A stretch of DNA of 64,000 bases, from positions 21,656,187 through 21,720,186 of the forward strand of contig CM060953.1 of NCBI GenBank assembly GCA_030765055.1, read 5' to 3'. This DNA comes from Mantis religiosa (taxonomy: Eukaryota; Arthropoda; Insecta; Mantodea; Mantidae). The first letter of the stretch is position 1, and each line of letters opens with the position of its first letter. A program made the position numbers and the translations under genes. The notes under the pieces are model-generated. The model was not told the origin of the DNA and did not search any database. It saw only the letters and a list, made by a program, of their open reading frames with translations. Positions 48,794-60,075 of this stretch are shown one piece after another.

Positions 48794-49030
48794 AATAGGT
48801 GAGGAAAGAAAAGAAAAGAAAAAAAAAATAGAGAAAGAGAAAGAAACACACTTGTACCCAAAGGGCACTAGTACACGTCAGTAAAAGAACACTGTTTGCA
48901 CTGATTGTGAAGATACAATTCACTAGAAGATATCGTATTCCACAGTTAAACACAGTTACACTGTAAACACTCACGGAAGCAGCGCGCACAAAACACGTCT
49001 GTCTGCCGCGACTGTCGGTACACGACTCTG
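48794..49030 (-). promoter_or_regulatory. LINE 5' leader, presumed internal promoter
   Basis: Lies between ORF1 and the approximate 5' end. Jockey-type elements use a downstream internal promoter, and this leader would be its location. No specific motif was confirmed; inference from family knowledge. Confidence 0.4.
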
Positions 49031-49717
49031 CTAAGGAGATATGAGTGGGTTAACTTTGTATGACCAATGCAGATGGTGTACTATTTACAAAATGGCGAGT
49101 TTGAGGTTAGCAAAGGATTTTTAATAATGTCTTATTAATCCACTTATTATACCCACCTAATTTTTAGCATACGAGAAAGTACATTTAGTAGACACAATCT
49201 ACTTATCTTTTATATATTGAGAACGTCTTTTCACTTCAGAATATTGATAAACATTGGAGAACGCTGACAAATTAAAAACGTTTGCTTGTCACGGCCTCCT
49301 GACCCAGATTCTATTTTTTTTTTTTTTTTTAAATAGGCTTCTCCAGTAACATAAACCGGTCCAGTTATTCACACTATTGTCTTCACTTTGATTATTTTCA
49401 CTTGACTGAAAGTTATCTTCTACTTAATTTGCATTTAGCACTGCATTTCCCTCCCACGGTCTCCACATCGTGATACACAACGAATTTCTGCACGTAATGA
49501 AACAGATCAACTAGAAGTTGGAACTTTGGCAACTGACACTCCACGTAGAGTAAACATACGACTGTCATTTCAAGAACATCAGGGTTGCTATTGGTCCTCA
49601 ACGACAGTGTTCCATTTCTGAAGCGTGGAGACAGATTTCTGACGGTCATTAGTGGGCGGGAGGGTCAGGTTCCTTTGAGTTCGAACTGCACATCCATTTA
49701 CTAGACAGATTTTACAA
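49031..49717. other. No gene recognised
   Basis: Includes a T-run at 49313-49330. The frame at 49413-49649 has no motif. Confidence 0.45.
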
Positions 49718-49890
49718 TACAGTGGGTGTGTGAGTTAGATTAGTAGAGGTCTGCTCAGCGATCTGAAGGTCGCGGGTTCAAACCGAGTTTTTTTAAGGAC
49801 AGTAGATAAACTGGCATGGTAAAGAACTGCAACACGAAATTGGGTACACCAGCGACACTGATATGATCGTGGTAATTGACAGCATTTTTA
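49718..49890 (+). repeat. SINE-like repeat, family F
   Basis: tRNA-like GAAGGTCGCGGGTTCAAACC, followed by GGTAAAGAACTGCAACACGA as in the copy at 32597. Confidence 0.68.
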
Positions 49891-50239
49891 CAAAGAAAAT
49901 ATTTTTTTTTTCTATTTTTAAAGAGTGAGGGTTTTGAAATTCTAGCTCATTGTATGAGTATGAGGGGGTGGGGAACGAACAACGACTTCCCATTTGAGAA
50001 AAGTATGTTTGAATATTTTGACCAAAAATAAGGAATGTATACACGTACAGCGAGAGAGAAAAATTTACTAACATCCATGTCCGAGACGGACTCGAACACA
50101 CCATCCCCTGCGCCACGAAGAATTAAAAGCCAGACAGTTCGGCGCGTGAGGTTATGGAGTTATGGGGGAGAGAGTATTGGTGTGTTTCTATAGCGAATCT
50201 CCGGAACTATTATCGAAGTAATAAACAAGTCATGATAAA
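49891..50239. other. No gene recognised
   Basis: T-rich then mixed sequence; no gene supported. Confidence 0.45.
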
Positions 50240-50380
50240 ATTCTTTGGAGGGGATTCAGCACGTCAACCAGACTGATCTTTTGTACCTAGACCTCAAGTG
50301 GGACATATGCGGAAGAAAGGATGAGGTGAGAGGAGAAAGAAGGCGGCCGACAGTGCAGAGGGCACTGAAGGGCATTCAAA
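50240..50380. repeat. Family D SINE fragment
   Basis: GGAGGGGATTCAGCACGT, CCTCAAGTGGGACATATGCG and GCGGCCGACAGTGCAGAGGG align with 22030-22170; the rest is missing. Confidence 0.8.
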
Positions 50381-51065
50381 CATGTAGATATTTCCATTGA
50401 AATCTCGACATTAAATTTACTTCTACCTATGCAGGTAGATGCCTTAAACGGGTCTTCAACATAAGCTTGAATTGTTTTACCTGCCTGGATAAAAGTTTTT
50501 GGACACTAGCTGTTGGATACGGCAACAAATGAGTAATTGGGGAAATTCTACAGTATACCACAAGAGAGAAAGTCTCCGGGGCCTGAGGCGCAGGGGGATT
50601 GCAGAAGGTTCCCACACGCTCCCTGGATAGATTTGTCACCCCATGTCAGTACAATTACAGACCATTCAAACACATTGTGACGGCTTCTACTTTGTGAATG
50701 AATCTTCTCGGTTTTAGTGTACAGAGTGAATAGGGCGCATGTTTTTAAACGATTCTGCTCCTTGTGTAGCATACGTTCCCCGTCACATTCGCTGTCCTTA
50801 CCCCACTGTGTAAGGGAGCACATTCCTTTCAGGGACCTTTTTTTGCGTTGCTGGAAAGTAAGTCCTACCTCTAGTTGTATTTTGATACCCTTGGATAAAA
50901 CTGCATTATTTGTCTACTCGTAGTTTGGGGTGCGCGTTTTAACATTCGGTAAACAAAATTATAGAGAACCTATAAGTTTCAAGAACTGTCCAACGACCCT
51001 ATCTTGTCAACAGCGAAAAGTATAACTAAATGTAGCTATTTAAATTTAAATGGAAATAAATCGAT
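50381..51065. other. No gene recognised
   Basis: Overlapping small frames on both strands; no domain. Confidence 0.45.
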
Positions 51066-51068
51066 GTT

Positions 51069-51482
51069 GCATACTAGCTGTGTGTAGGCAAAGATTTGTC
51101 ATAGCCGAGTTTTGAACCACGGATCTCCCGGTGTCCGTCCGGTTGCTCTTAACCATTAAGCTACAATGAAAACGTCCAAGTATGATACTAAATTCTCCAA
51201 CTGACTCGTGTTTTTCCCACAACTGGACAGAGACCAGGAGATCTGTGGTTCAAATCCCGGCTATGGCATTGAATTGTTCAGTCTGACTCTACCTACCCAA
51301 ATCATCGCCTACACACGGCTAGTGTGGAAGAAAGATTAATTTCTACACGAGTCAGTTGGAGAATTTAATGTCATGATGGCATGTTGGCCATGGTAGCTCA
51401 GTTAAGAGAAACAGGATGGAGACCTGTGGAGATCCGTGGTTCAAATCCCGGCTATAGCATTGAATGTTTTACTCTAACTTTT
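51069..51482. repeat. Family T SINE, inverted pair, shortened
   Basis: Left arm TTTTGAACCACGGATCTCCC (minus), a middle partial right arm GTGGTTCAAATCCCGGCTAT with CACACGGCTAGTGTGG, then a second right arm with GGTAGCTCAGTTAAGAG and GATCCGTGGTTCAAATCC. Three arm pieces in all, so it is rearranged. Confidence 0.88.
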
Positions 51483-51559
51483 TAAATGTGTATACCACTT
51501 ATTAATGAGAGGGTATAAGTGCATGTGAAAGTAACACGGGGGGATGTCCTTAACCTGGA

Positions 51560-51716
51560 CTGTCATATCGGACAATGAAATGAGTAAAACGATGCCGGTG
51601 TCCTTGGAGCATAAGGGTTACTCGACATTCGTCTTTTCAGCATAAGGGAAAATCTGGGAAAACATGTTTCGAACTAGGGATCTCTTGAATGTGATGACGC
51701 TACTCCCAAATTACAG
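51560..51716 (-). repeat. tRNA-derived SINE, family A, decayed
   Basis: TGTCATATCGGACAATGAAA, TTACTCGACATTCGTCTTTT and TTTCGAACTAGGGATCTCTT in family order on the minus strand; head degraded. Confidence 0.8.
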
Positions 51717-51958
51717 GCCGTGCCGTGGCTGAGTGGTTAGACCGCTCAACTCTTACCTAGGCGGCCCGAGTTCGATCCCAGGCGACCGGAAAGTGAGATT
51801 TGTGGTGGACAACATGGCACTGGGGTCGGTTTTCTCGGGATGTCCGGCTTCCCCCGCCATCTCATTCCACCAGTGCTCAATCTTCATCTCATATCAGTGT
51901 TACCGCCTGCGGTGCCTCGTGCATTAAAAACGGGCACTAGACACTGCACATTTCATTT
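51717..51958 (+). repeat. tRNA-derived SINE, family C
   Basis: Head GCCGTGCCGTGGCTGAGTGG, B-box-like GAGTTCGATCCCAGG, body to GCACTAGACACTGCACATTT. Directly abuts the family A SINE. Confidence 0.92.
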
Positions 51959-52139
51959 CCCCACATTGCAGAGGTGAACTTCTACAGTTTATGGCTAATT
52001 AACCCTAAGTGGCAAACAAAAGCTGTAGAAATCTTTAAAATAATATTAAAAATGGTTAGAAATATTTCTGTAATCTCGCGATATCATGGAAAGTGTATTG
52101 ACTTCGCTTTCGGCCTCCTCTACTCCTTTTCTACGTACA

Positions 52140-52580
52140 GACTTGATCTACTATACCTATGTTCCAAGTGGGACATCGCCGGAAGAAAGATGAGGCGAGG
52201 GGAGACAGAGGGTGGCCGATCTCAAGGAGTCACGATAATGCGGAGGGCAGGGTCGTTACTATTGATCAGTTTGGAACTCCCCGGCAGGTCAGTACAGTCG
52301 GTATCCCACGTGGTGGTCCTGAAACGGCCCCACCACACCGGGTTCGGAGACCGGAGACCGTCCTGTCGGAGATGTGTTTATCAGAAACATATCATCCTGT
52401 CATGCAGCGCCGAGACTCCCGCCGACACTTCTACCCTGAAAGAGACCACCAGCCTAGCGACCCAGGAAAACCCCGATAAAACCCATTGGTTCGGGAGGCC
52501 GGTCACGGGGATCGAATCCGGACCTCCCGAATGTGGCACATAGACGAAACCGCATGAGCCTGGTGTCATTGAGAGGAAAC
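52140..52580 (-). repeat. Long tRNA-derived SINE, family D
   Basis: AAGTGGGACATCGCCGGAAG, CTCCCGCCGACACTTCTACC and GAAAGAGACCACCAGC as in the 22022 copy, with tRNA-like GGTCCGGATTCGATCCCCGT on the minus strand at the right end. The 189-codon frame 51974-52543 runs through it and is not a gene. Confidence 0.88.
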
Positions 52581-53089
52581 AGGGTGGCTACCTTTTCCCC
52601 TTCCTAGTTAACCTTCGCAGGTGACGTAATAGATACTGGAGTGAGGAAGAACATGCGAATTTTTAAAATATTTACTCATATTTTTTATGTATGTAAGGTG
52701 TATTGAATTCCATTGTGAATTATACTTTTATAGCTACATATTAATAATTAGTTCATAATTTAGGTGCAGTTATTTTTATTAGCTATTTGTCGATGTCGGG
52801 CTCTGTAACGGCACATGTTGACTGTCCGCCGCTTACTTGCATTTGTTTTAAAACACAACGGGTGTAGACGTACCGCAACAGCCAATGCCAGTCAGCTGAT
52901 CCCTGCACACCCGCGCCACTAAGCGAAAAACTGAAGAGGAAAAGGAGGGGAGTCACCCTCAGCTACACTCGATGGCAGCTCTGATTTAAACTATTAGTAC
53001 AGTACCTTAAATCTGCTAGTGTGCATACATAGACTTTAGGTACTACATGGCAAAGCTAGGAGGCGTACTGGGAAAATATGCCAACAACA
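52581..53089. other. No gene recognised
   Basis: AT-rich then mixed sequence. Confidence 0.45.
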
Positions 53090-54295
53090 GATGTTTACGT
53101 GAGCCAATGGCACACACTTAGCGAGTTCAGTGTACTGTCTGCACGCCACTAGAAGACAAGCGGGGCATGAAGAGGAAGAGGGGTTTCAACTGTTATCTGA
53201 TCCGATAGTGGATCTGTTTACTACGAAATGAGTGTATAAGGGTATAGTCGCGCTGCTCGATCGCTTACCATGGATTTATCTTTGGTAATAGATACAGCTC
53301 GGATAACGCACTGATTACTCCACGTGGAGTGAACATGTCATTTATGATTCGTGCGAATTCCATTGGTTGAAGTGATGCGTTCATTCGTGCACACGAACGA
53401 GGGGCGCGTCAGTACCCCTCTGTCTTAAAAGAATAACACTGGGCGACAATGAAAATGTTTCGGGCTTAAAAATAGTGAATTTACATGTATTTCCATCTGC
53501 TGAATTTAAAAAGCACCATAAAAATGATAGATCAGCTCTTGTTTTGAATATGAAGTGTAATTTCAGATTTTAGAGTGAAGATTTTAAATTTGGGGGATTT
53601 TTTTCTGGGGGGGGGGGAGTGCGCTTCCCTGTCAAAATACCGTAGATGACAACTTTAAGCATTTGGTGACAGTGCTCCTGCAAAAATACCGAAACTTTGG
53701 ATGCAACATGTCCCTTAAGATCCACTTTCTCCACTCCCACCTAGACTTTTCCCTCCTAGTTGTGGAGCTGTTAGTGATGAACATGGGGAGAGATTCCATC
53801 AGGACATTTCTGTTATGGAACAAAGATATCAGGACCGTTGGAATGAAGTAATGCTTGCGGATTACTGTTGGTCTTTGTATAGGGATTCTGCGGAACTCCA
53901 TCACAAGAGGCAAGCTAGAAGACGACGAAGTCAATAGGATTCTCTTCAGACATGACTATCTGCGAAGTATTTTTCCAGCAATTTAGAACTCTTAGCATGT
54001 AATTAATTACCAGTTAAAAATATCAAATGCAGTTTCATTGTTGTTAGCATGTATGTAATTAAAATGTATCCTTTTCTCTCAATCCGTTAATATGTAATAC
54101 TTCCACCTTGTGTATATCGTAGAAACTAGAGCTAATTTTTTCATTGTTATATTTGTTTTTCTCAACCCAAAATTAGTAGGAATTGCCTCATGAAGTGCTC
54201 GAAACATTAAAAATCTTTTGTTGTTGTTGCCCAGTGTAATCAGCGCGTTATCTGAGAGGTTTCTGTTAATAAAGATATCCATGGTAAACGTTCCA
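53090..54295. repeat. Inverted-repeat element, family G, copy 2, with flanking repeats
   Basis: Terminal segments at 53260-53320 (CTTACCATGGATTTATCTTT, CGGATAACGCACTGATTACT) and 54235-54290 (ATCAGCGCGTTATCTGAGAG, AAAGATATCCATGGTAAACG) are inverted relative to each other. The internal part includes GCGTTCATTCGTGCACACGA, shared with copy 1 at 40465. The preceding 53090-53260 recurs in pieces at 54520-54660 and 54900-54950. No transposase recognised. Confidence 0.7.
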
Positions 54296-55351
54296 GCAGC
54301 GCGACTATACATATGAGTCACCCATGCTGCTAGAATTGTGCTTGTTGCCGTAACTGTAGTGATAGGTATTATGTATGGATGAGTGATGTGACAACACTGT
54401 ATTTTACGTGAACCTAGCATCTTTATCTTAGCCAAACGGTGAGCACAAACATGTGGACAGCAAAAGTTATTACGTTACACATTCCTCTGTCTTGCCTTTT
54501 TGTATTGGGTGAGCAGTACATGTCAAAGTGTGTACTGTATGCCCACGACAAGAAGGCTAGATTGGTATGAAGGGCAGAAGAGCTTGAACTGTATATCTGC
54601 TCCGGTAACGGATCTGTTATGTAGGAAATGAGTGTATGAGAGTGCATATACTAAGTCATCCATGCTGCCAGATCTGTAATGTTGCAGTAAATGCAGCTGT
54701 ACTAATTATGTATGGGTGAACTATGTGACAACACTTGTGTATTTTAAACGAACCTTCCATTCTTGTCATACTCGGAAGGGGAGCATATACACCGTACGGG
54801 CAACAAAATGATTACGTTCGGACAACAAAAGTGATTACGTTCCACATTCCTCTAGCTTGCCTTCTTGTCCTGGGCAATCAGTAAGCGTACCGTAAAATAA
54901 TGCGAACAGAGTTGTTTACGTGAGCACGGCGAGTCCAGTGTATGTACGCTCTGTTCTGATGCAATCATGTTTTCTGGACAGCAACGTGTCATGCATCGTC
55001 AGGGGCGAGAAATCATATAATAACGTGATTGAATATTCTGACAAGGTGAAAGATGGGGTAATTAAAATCTCCTTGTGTCAAGGGTGGCTCAATGGTAATT
55101 TGCATTTGTGTATATAGTAATTAATTGACTAACATTTTATATCAGACACACAGCTCCTAAGTGCTCTATTTGTGTTTCGTCATGTACTGTACGCAAGTTT
55201 ACAGCGTGCTGTCACTGAAGGCCAACGCTCTGCCCTGTAGTATTTTAATAATGCAGTCAGAGCTCGCCCCCAAAGAAATAAGTGATGGTTCATGTACAGA
55301 TGCAAATTGTAAGTTTCATTGACATTAACTTGAAAATCACATTCCTTTCAG
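54296..55351 (+). other. Repeat fragments and putative intron upstream of the first recognised KDM2 exon
   Basis: Contains two related segments (CACATTCCTCTGTCTTGCC at 54478 and CACATTCCTCTAGCTTGCC at 54843). Otherwise no coding sequence found. It ends in the acceptor ATTCCTTTCAG. Confidence 0.6.
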
Positions 55352-55496
55352 AGGGACCGAAAGGAGCGGAAACATTACACAGATGATTGGGCCCTTGGAG
55401 ATGAAGAGATTGAGGGAAGACGTAACTTTCGCTTGGAAGATAAGATTGAAAGTGATAGATTCTCTCAGTGCTTTGTGAAGGAGATGGTTGGTTCAG
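55352..55496 (+). CDS. Kdm2: KDM2/JHDM1-type lysine demethylase, N-terminal coding exon
   Basis: Encodes 48 residues plus one base of the next codon. Key stretches are RDRKERKHYTDDWALGDEEI, EGRRNFRLEDKIES and FSQCFVKEMVGS, which match the start of animal KDM2 proteins (short basic segment, then DDWALGDEEIEGRR). KDM2 proteins are nuclear Fe(II)/2-oxoglutarate demethylases acting on methylated H3 lysine 36. They also carry CXXC, PHD, F-box and leucine-rich repeat parts, expected beyond this window. Splice acceptor TTCCTTTCAG and donor GTATGT bound it. The start codon is not in this exon, so at least one upstream exon exists. Assigned by family recognition and by fit with the next two exons. Confidence 0.9.
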
Positions 55497-56540
55497 GTAT
55501 GTAATCACTTTGTCTTGAATTTAAAGTATTATCTAGTTTAAGTTAATGCAATTCAAATAGGCATTTTTGTGTGATAGGAGTATAACAGGCAGCCATGTGT
55601 ATGGATCGTCTTCAAACTGAAAGAAATTGAATGCGATTAATATTTCAGGAGTTTCTCTTTTTGATTTTCTTAGCCCATCTTGGGTTTGTAGAACTCAGAG
55701 CTGCAGAGTTGCCGATACGTGACTTAAAAATACCACCAAAGCGAAGTCCCGGGTTAAGAACCCTAAGCCGTTGCGAGGGATTCAGGGCCTATGACGTAGG
55801 TCACAACTGCGGACAAGGACAAACCGTGTTAAACCCCAATGATCCACGATTGTCAGCAATCTCTCAATTAAGTTGGCACTCATAGCCCCTCACGCCTTAT
55901 TGAGTGTTGCTGTAAAGGAAGGCGTCATAACAAGGGGTGGGCGAGCCACAGGTGCTGAGAATGGTCATGTAAACGCTATTCTGGCGTGTTTTGTTCACAT
56001 TCTAATACTCATTGAGTTTGAAGACTCACGCTCCGAAATTTTAGTAGAGAAACAAATAGAAAAATTGAATTTTAAGTGAAATTGTAAGCAATCGAGGAAA
56101 GATTTATTAATTTTTACAGATTAAATTCGAAACCTTTTGTTCAATCTGTAAATTATGTAATTAAATGACTGCTTAAAATATTTTGCGATTACTCTTATCT
56201 ATTTTAAATAGGAATAATTTGAATTTTTATGTCGATGTTTTTGTGTTTTGAACTAGAGCCCCATTATTTTTTGGGAATGAAGAACCGCTTGATTTTGCTC
56301 AGAGGCCTCCTTAGCAGACATGAGGTTCTTTTACGCGCCGTGAATCTATGGCATGGGACCATGGGCTTTACTTTACAACCCTTTAAGGATCTTTGTACCT
56401 GAAAAGTTATCACTCTGCACCAGAGCTGATACGTTATCCCTAGATACACACGGAAATTAAGGAGAATGTATTCTTTAAAAAATATGACACCTACATTTCA
56501 GAAAAATGCAGGTTTTGGAGTGCTCTGAATGTAAAGAAAG

Positions 56541-56870
56541 TCCTGCGCCGTGGCGTAGTGGGCTAAGGCGTAATGCCTTGGTTCTCTGTCCACGGAAAGC
56601 GGCACGAAATCGATCCTACCCATGTGGTGCGGATTTTAGGTCCAGGGTATAGGACCGGTGCCCACTCAGAATCGTGAGGAAAGTGAGGAGCTTACGATAG
56701 GTAAGCGGTCCTGGTCACGGAAACCAACATTCCGGCTGGGGATGTCAAGATGTTGACCAATCTTCTCCCCGTTTCGGTTGGATGATCGCCTTGCGTATGG
56801 GGCGTGAGGTCGGCAGTCGGGTTGGCAGGCGTTGGGTCCTCTATGGGCTGTCGCGCCGTGGGTTATGTTA
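56541..56870 (+). repeat. tRNA-derived SINE, family E, with 15-bp target duplication
   Basis: Head TCCTGCGCCGTGGCGTAGTGG (A-box type), AAATCGATCCTACCC (degraded B-box) and a GC-rich body. TGAATGTAAAGAAAG flanks it at 56526-56540 and 56871-56885. Confidence 0.93.
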
Positions 56871-56887
56871 TGAATGTAAAGAAAGCA

Positions 56888-56893
<6 letters not shown>

Positions 56894-56985
<92 letters not shown>

Positions 56986-57118
56986 AGAGGGGAGAGGGGG
57001 AGAGGGGGAGAGGGGGAGAGGGGGAGAGGGAGAGAGGGAGGGAGAGGGAGAGAGGGGGGGAGGGAGGGAGAGGGAGAGAGGGGGGAGGGAGGGAGAGGGA
57101 GAGGGAGAGGGGGAGGGA
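56894..57118. repeat. (GA)n and GGGAGA-rich purine tract
   Basis: About 90 bases of pure AG repeats followed by GGGGAGAG/GGGAGGGAG variants: 225 bases of pure purine on the plus strand. The Arg-Glu repeat frames here are artefacts. Confidence 0.98.
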
Positions 57119-57599
57119 GACTAAAAAGTTGGTAACCTGGTATTTAAGTTGAGCAGCTCTTTAAGAGTGAAACAGACTTCCAGGGAGTCCTTTCCTCCAC
57201 TATTCTTTTACATGGAAAATTTGTCGTTGGTTTCCTCCTCAAAAATGCCTAACTTTTTATTTAATTGAAGATACTTGTATGACAAAATGCATATTATTGC
57301 ATATTATGATAGCTGCTGAGGACCAAGTTAACCATATGCACGGCTGTTCTTTCCAGCGCTAGTCGATTGGCCAGTTGAGATAAAGAGGGAAAGAGAGGAG
57401 CTACCCCACCACCACCTCCACAGATAAATTCCATAAATGCTGTCCAGAGATTATTTCCCTGTACTTTTCACTCCAACCCATTAGGAAACACTTGTAGTTA
57501 TATATAAGCAAGCAAGATGTTTTTCTCAATTTGACATAAACTGCTGTTCCATAAGAAAGGTTGTGATGTAAAGTGACTGAGTGAGTGACTGACTGGACT

Positions 57600-58045
57600 A
57601 CACTACAGAGGGGATTAGACAAACTTGGTCTATTGTACCTATGCCCCAAGTGGGGCGCCACTGGGAGGAAGGATTAGGTGAGAGGAGACATAGGATGGCC
57701 ATCCCACGGAGCCACAATAGTGCAGAGGGCAGGATCCCTACACTTTACCAGTTGGAAACTCTCCGGCAGGCCTGAACAACCGGCATCCCACCCTACTGTT
57801 CCGGAAATGGTCCCACCAGATCGCCCTGAAGACCAGAGATGTCCTACTGGAGCAGGAAGGGTTTACCAGGAGCTTATCCTGCCATGCAATGCCAAGACAC
57901 CCACCGATACTTCTACCCTGAAAGAGACCACTAAATGAGATGAAATGGAGGGACAGGAAATTCAGGGGATGTAATTAACCTTCCCAGCATTCGCCTGGTG
58001 ACCCAGGAAAATCCCCGAAAAGAACCCATGGGTCAGGTATAGTGC
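57600..58045 (-). repeat. Long tRNA-derived SINE, family D
   Basis: CCCCAAGTGGGGCGCCACTG, GCAGAGGGCAGGATCCCTAC and TACCCTGAAAGAGACCAC match the 22022 copy. The tRNA-like right end is truncated near CCCATGGGTCAGGTA. Confidence 0.88.
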
Positions 58046-58520
58046 GATCCATATAAAGCTGAACCATTTCAATATTCCATAACTTTTGAACCAATAGTAG
58101 GACATATGTGTGACTTTGGGAGAATATAACACACAATTGGGAGATTACATTACACTATTTATATCTCAGAGAAAATGTTGCAAGTGACCTCCACTAACTT
58201 CTATACATGTTTGCACGCATCTCACTATTTTCTCTGAAGTTTTACAGAGCTGATATCGAATTGAGAGAAGATTATTTCCAGTAAGATGGAGCAACGTACC
58301 ATACATCTAATGACACCATGGAACTTGTAACCAGTTTCTTTGATAATTGAATAATCTCAAAAGGTCTGTGGCCCCCCAGATCCCCTGACATAACCTCACC
58401 AGATTTGTTTCTTGTGGGAGGATCTAAAAATAGTGTACAAGAATAGGCCACAGACAATTGATGTTCTCAAGGAATCCATTCGAACCGAAATAAGTAAAAT
58501 TGGGGAGGATACTCTACTCT
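58046..58520 (+). pseudogene. DDE (mariner/Tc1-superfamily) transposase C-terminal relic
   Basis: The plus-strand frame from about 58267 reads EDYFQ, stop, DGATYHTSNDTMELVTSFFD, stop, IISKGLWPPRSPDITSPDLF and LVGGSKNSVQE. DGATYHT and PPRSPDITSPDLFL are the second and third catalytic blocks of a DDE transposase of a type common in insects. At least four in-frame stops interrupt it. Confidence 0.88.
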
Positions 58521-58839
58521 TTTTATTTCTGTTGTGCTCTTGTTGTTATATACATATATTGATTTAAAGGCTTTAAAAATGTTTTGGCATTATAACCTTA
58601 ACATTGTTATGCTTAACTCCTTTATACTTTTTAAGCATTGGAATGTTTGATTGCATTACATAGTAGTTCCAGAGATGAAGATGATACCTTGAGAATTGTG
58701 CCACTTTTCAGTAGAATTTAATAGGGTGTTTCTTGATTGATGACTAATATGGTTGGTTAGTGGACAAGTAGCTTTCTAAATGAACTGTTTCAGTCCATGA
58801 TTGCAATCTTGGGCATAAAGCAGTGTTTCTCCAATATAA

Positions 58840-59420
58840 ATCTTACATTGGAGTTTCTGTGCAAGAATATGTTCCATAGGGGAGGGGATCTGTCCCCTTC
58901 AGCTGCTTTAGTGCGAGCACTGCGGACCCTTAGCACTCGTTGTACCTCTGAAGTTACTAGAGGAACGTCAGGCCGAACTGCCGAACCCTCCCGTCGGGGA
59001 GCTGTTCGGATTGGGTTGGACTCGAGGGGGCAGTGTGCTCCCGACACCCACGGGGAATTGGGTACCCCCGGCCAGGCTACGGCTGCCCGGAGGGGGTAGA
59101 GGGTTGGCTAATGAGTCCCGAGTACTAGCCTACAGAGCTAGTAGAAGATGTGGTAGATAACCAGGCGGCTCCACCGAGGTTTTCGGTAGTCTTCCCTGCG
59201 GGGTTGATGCGCGTAAGTGGCTTATCCACTTCCATCCTCTCATGACGTTTTTATCAGTGGGGGGGGGGGGGGGGGCTTTTTAAGAAATCAGGTATTGCTC
59301 TATGGAAAGAGTCCCGGAGTATCCATCGCTCCCGGGTTGAAGGAGGCCGGGGTCTTCCAACCTGCGGACCCAGGACTGATTGGGTAGAACCTCGGCACAT
59401 AACTGTGCAACAATATGCCT
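58840..59420. other. Unrecognised GC-rich block
   Basis: Clearly GC-richer than the surrounding intron, with short self-complementary segments (CCCTCCCGTCGGGGAG, GGCTACGGCTGCCCGG) and a G-run at 59259-59274. It does not match other repeats of the window. Probably a retroposed element of unseen origin. Confidence 0.4.
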
Positions 59421-60047
59421 TTACATACTGACTTTTTGCAGATGTGTATATAAGGGCGCCCAACTGCAGTGTTTATCAGTGGACTTCATGCAGTTCTTTA
59501 CCGGTTCTTCACTTTCTACTTGCCTGTAGCATTGTAATTATCCAAAAGGCATTCTCTTATATCTCTCACTGGAGTGGCAAACCCATGATTCGTACTTTCT
59601 CTACCAGTTGCTCATTGGAATGTCTTAACACTAGGCTCTTCTTGTGAAACTCACTGAGTAAGCAGGCAAGTACTCAACTTCACAACTAAGTTTTGGGCAA
59701 ATGTGCCCCTCTCGACACTTGCATGAGCTTTGAGAAGTTTCACACTCGGCCATAGGTTGGTCTCAGAGTTTCCCATTTCTTCTTGATTAGATTTCCCTTG
59801 ATTTCCTTAATAGGGAGCTCCCCTCTTGTTCCAACCGATCATGTGCTGGCTAGCACTGAAGGGCACCCTCCAGTCTACAAAGTGTATGTCCAACTGTTCA
59901 TGTCTTATGCATTTCATGGCTCTGATTATTGTACCTCATATACATATGTTTTTGAAATTTATTATAAAGCTTGTGTAAGTATTTTGGGAAGAAGATAAAG
60001 TGGTGTAATTATGTATCAGGTAGTTAAATCTTGGTTTTAATAAGTAT

Positions 60048-60066
60048 TTTTTTTTTTTTTTTTTCC
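60048..60066 (+). other. Poly(T) tract before splice acceptor
   Basis: Long T-run ending nine bases before the acceptor of the second KDM2 exon; it would act as a polypyrimidine tract. Confidence 0.6.
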
Positions 60067-60075
60067 TTTTAATAG

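Larger units (their letters stand above)
44399..49030 (-). mobile_element. Intact Jockey-clade-like LINE (two ORFs)
   Basis: About 4.6 kb on the minus strand. A 5' leader lies upstream of 48793 (start placed near 49030, approximate), followed by ORF1, ORF2, a short 3' UTR and an A-rich tail (T-run plus ATTTT units at 44399-44422 on the plus strand). Both ORFs are free of stops. No target duplication could be confirmed by eye. Confidence 0.92.
55497..60075 (+). other. KDM2 intron (4.6 kb)
   Basis: From GTATGT to TTTTAATAG. It contains a family E SINE, a GA-rich tract, a family D SINE, a DDE transposase relic, a GC-rich block and poly(T) before the acceptor. Two overlapping frames at 55631-56079 have no recognised domain. 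Confidence 0.88.

Noticed and set aside
43757..49030. DDE transposon resuming on the right side of the LINE
   Set aside because: I looked for the continuation after 49030 and saw no transposase motif, so nesting of the LINE inside it is not shown.
51974..52543. 189-codon plus-strand frame
   Set aside because: Most of it runs through a family D SINE and it has no domain or splice support.
56782..57135. Arg-Glu and Gly-Glu repeat proteins
   Set aside because: Translations of the GA-rich tract next to a SINE.
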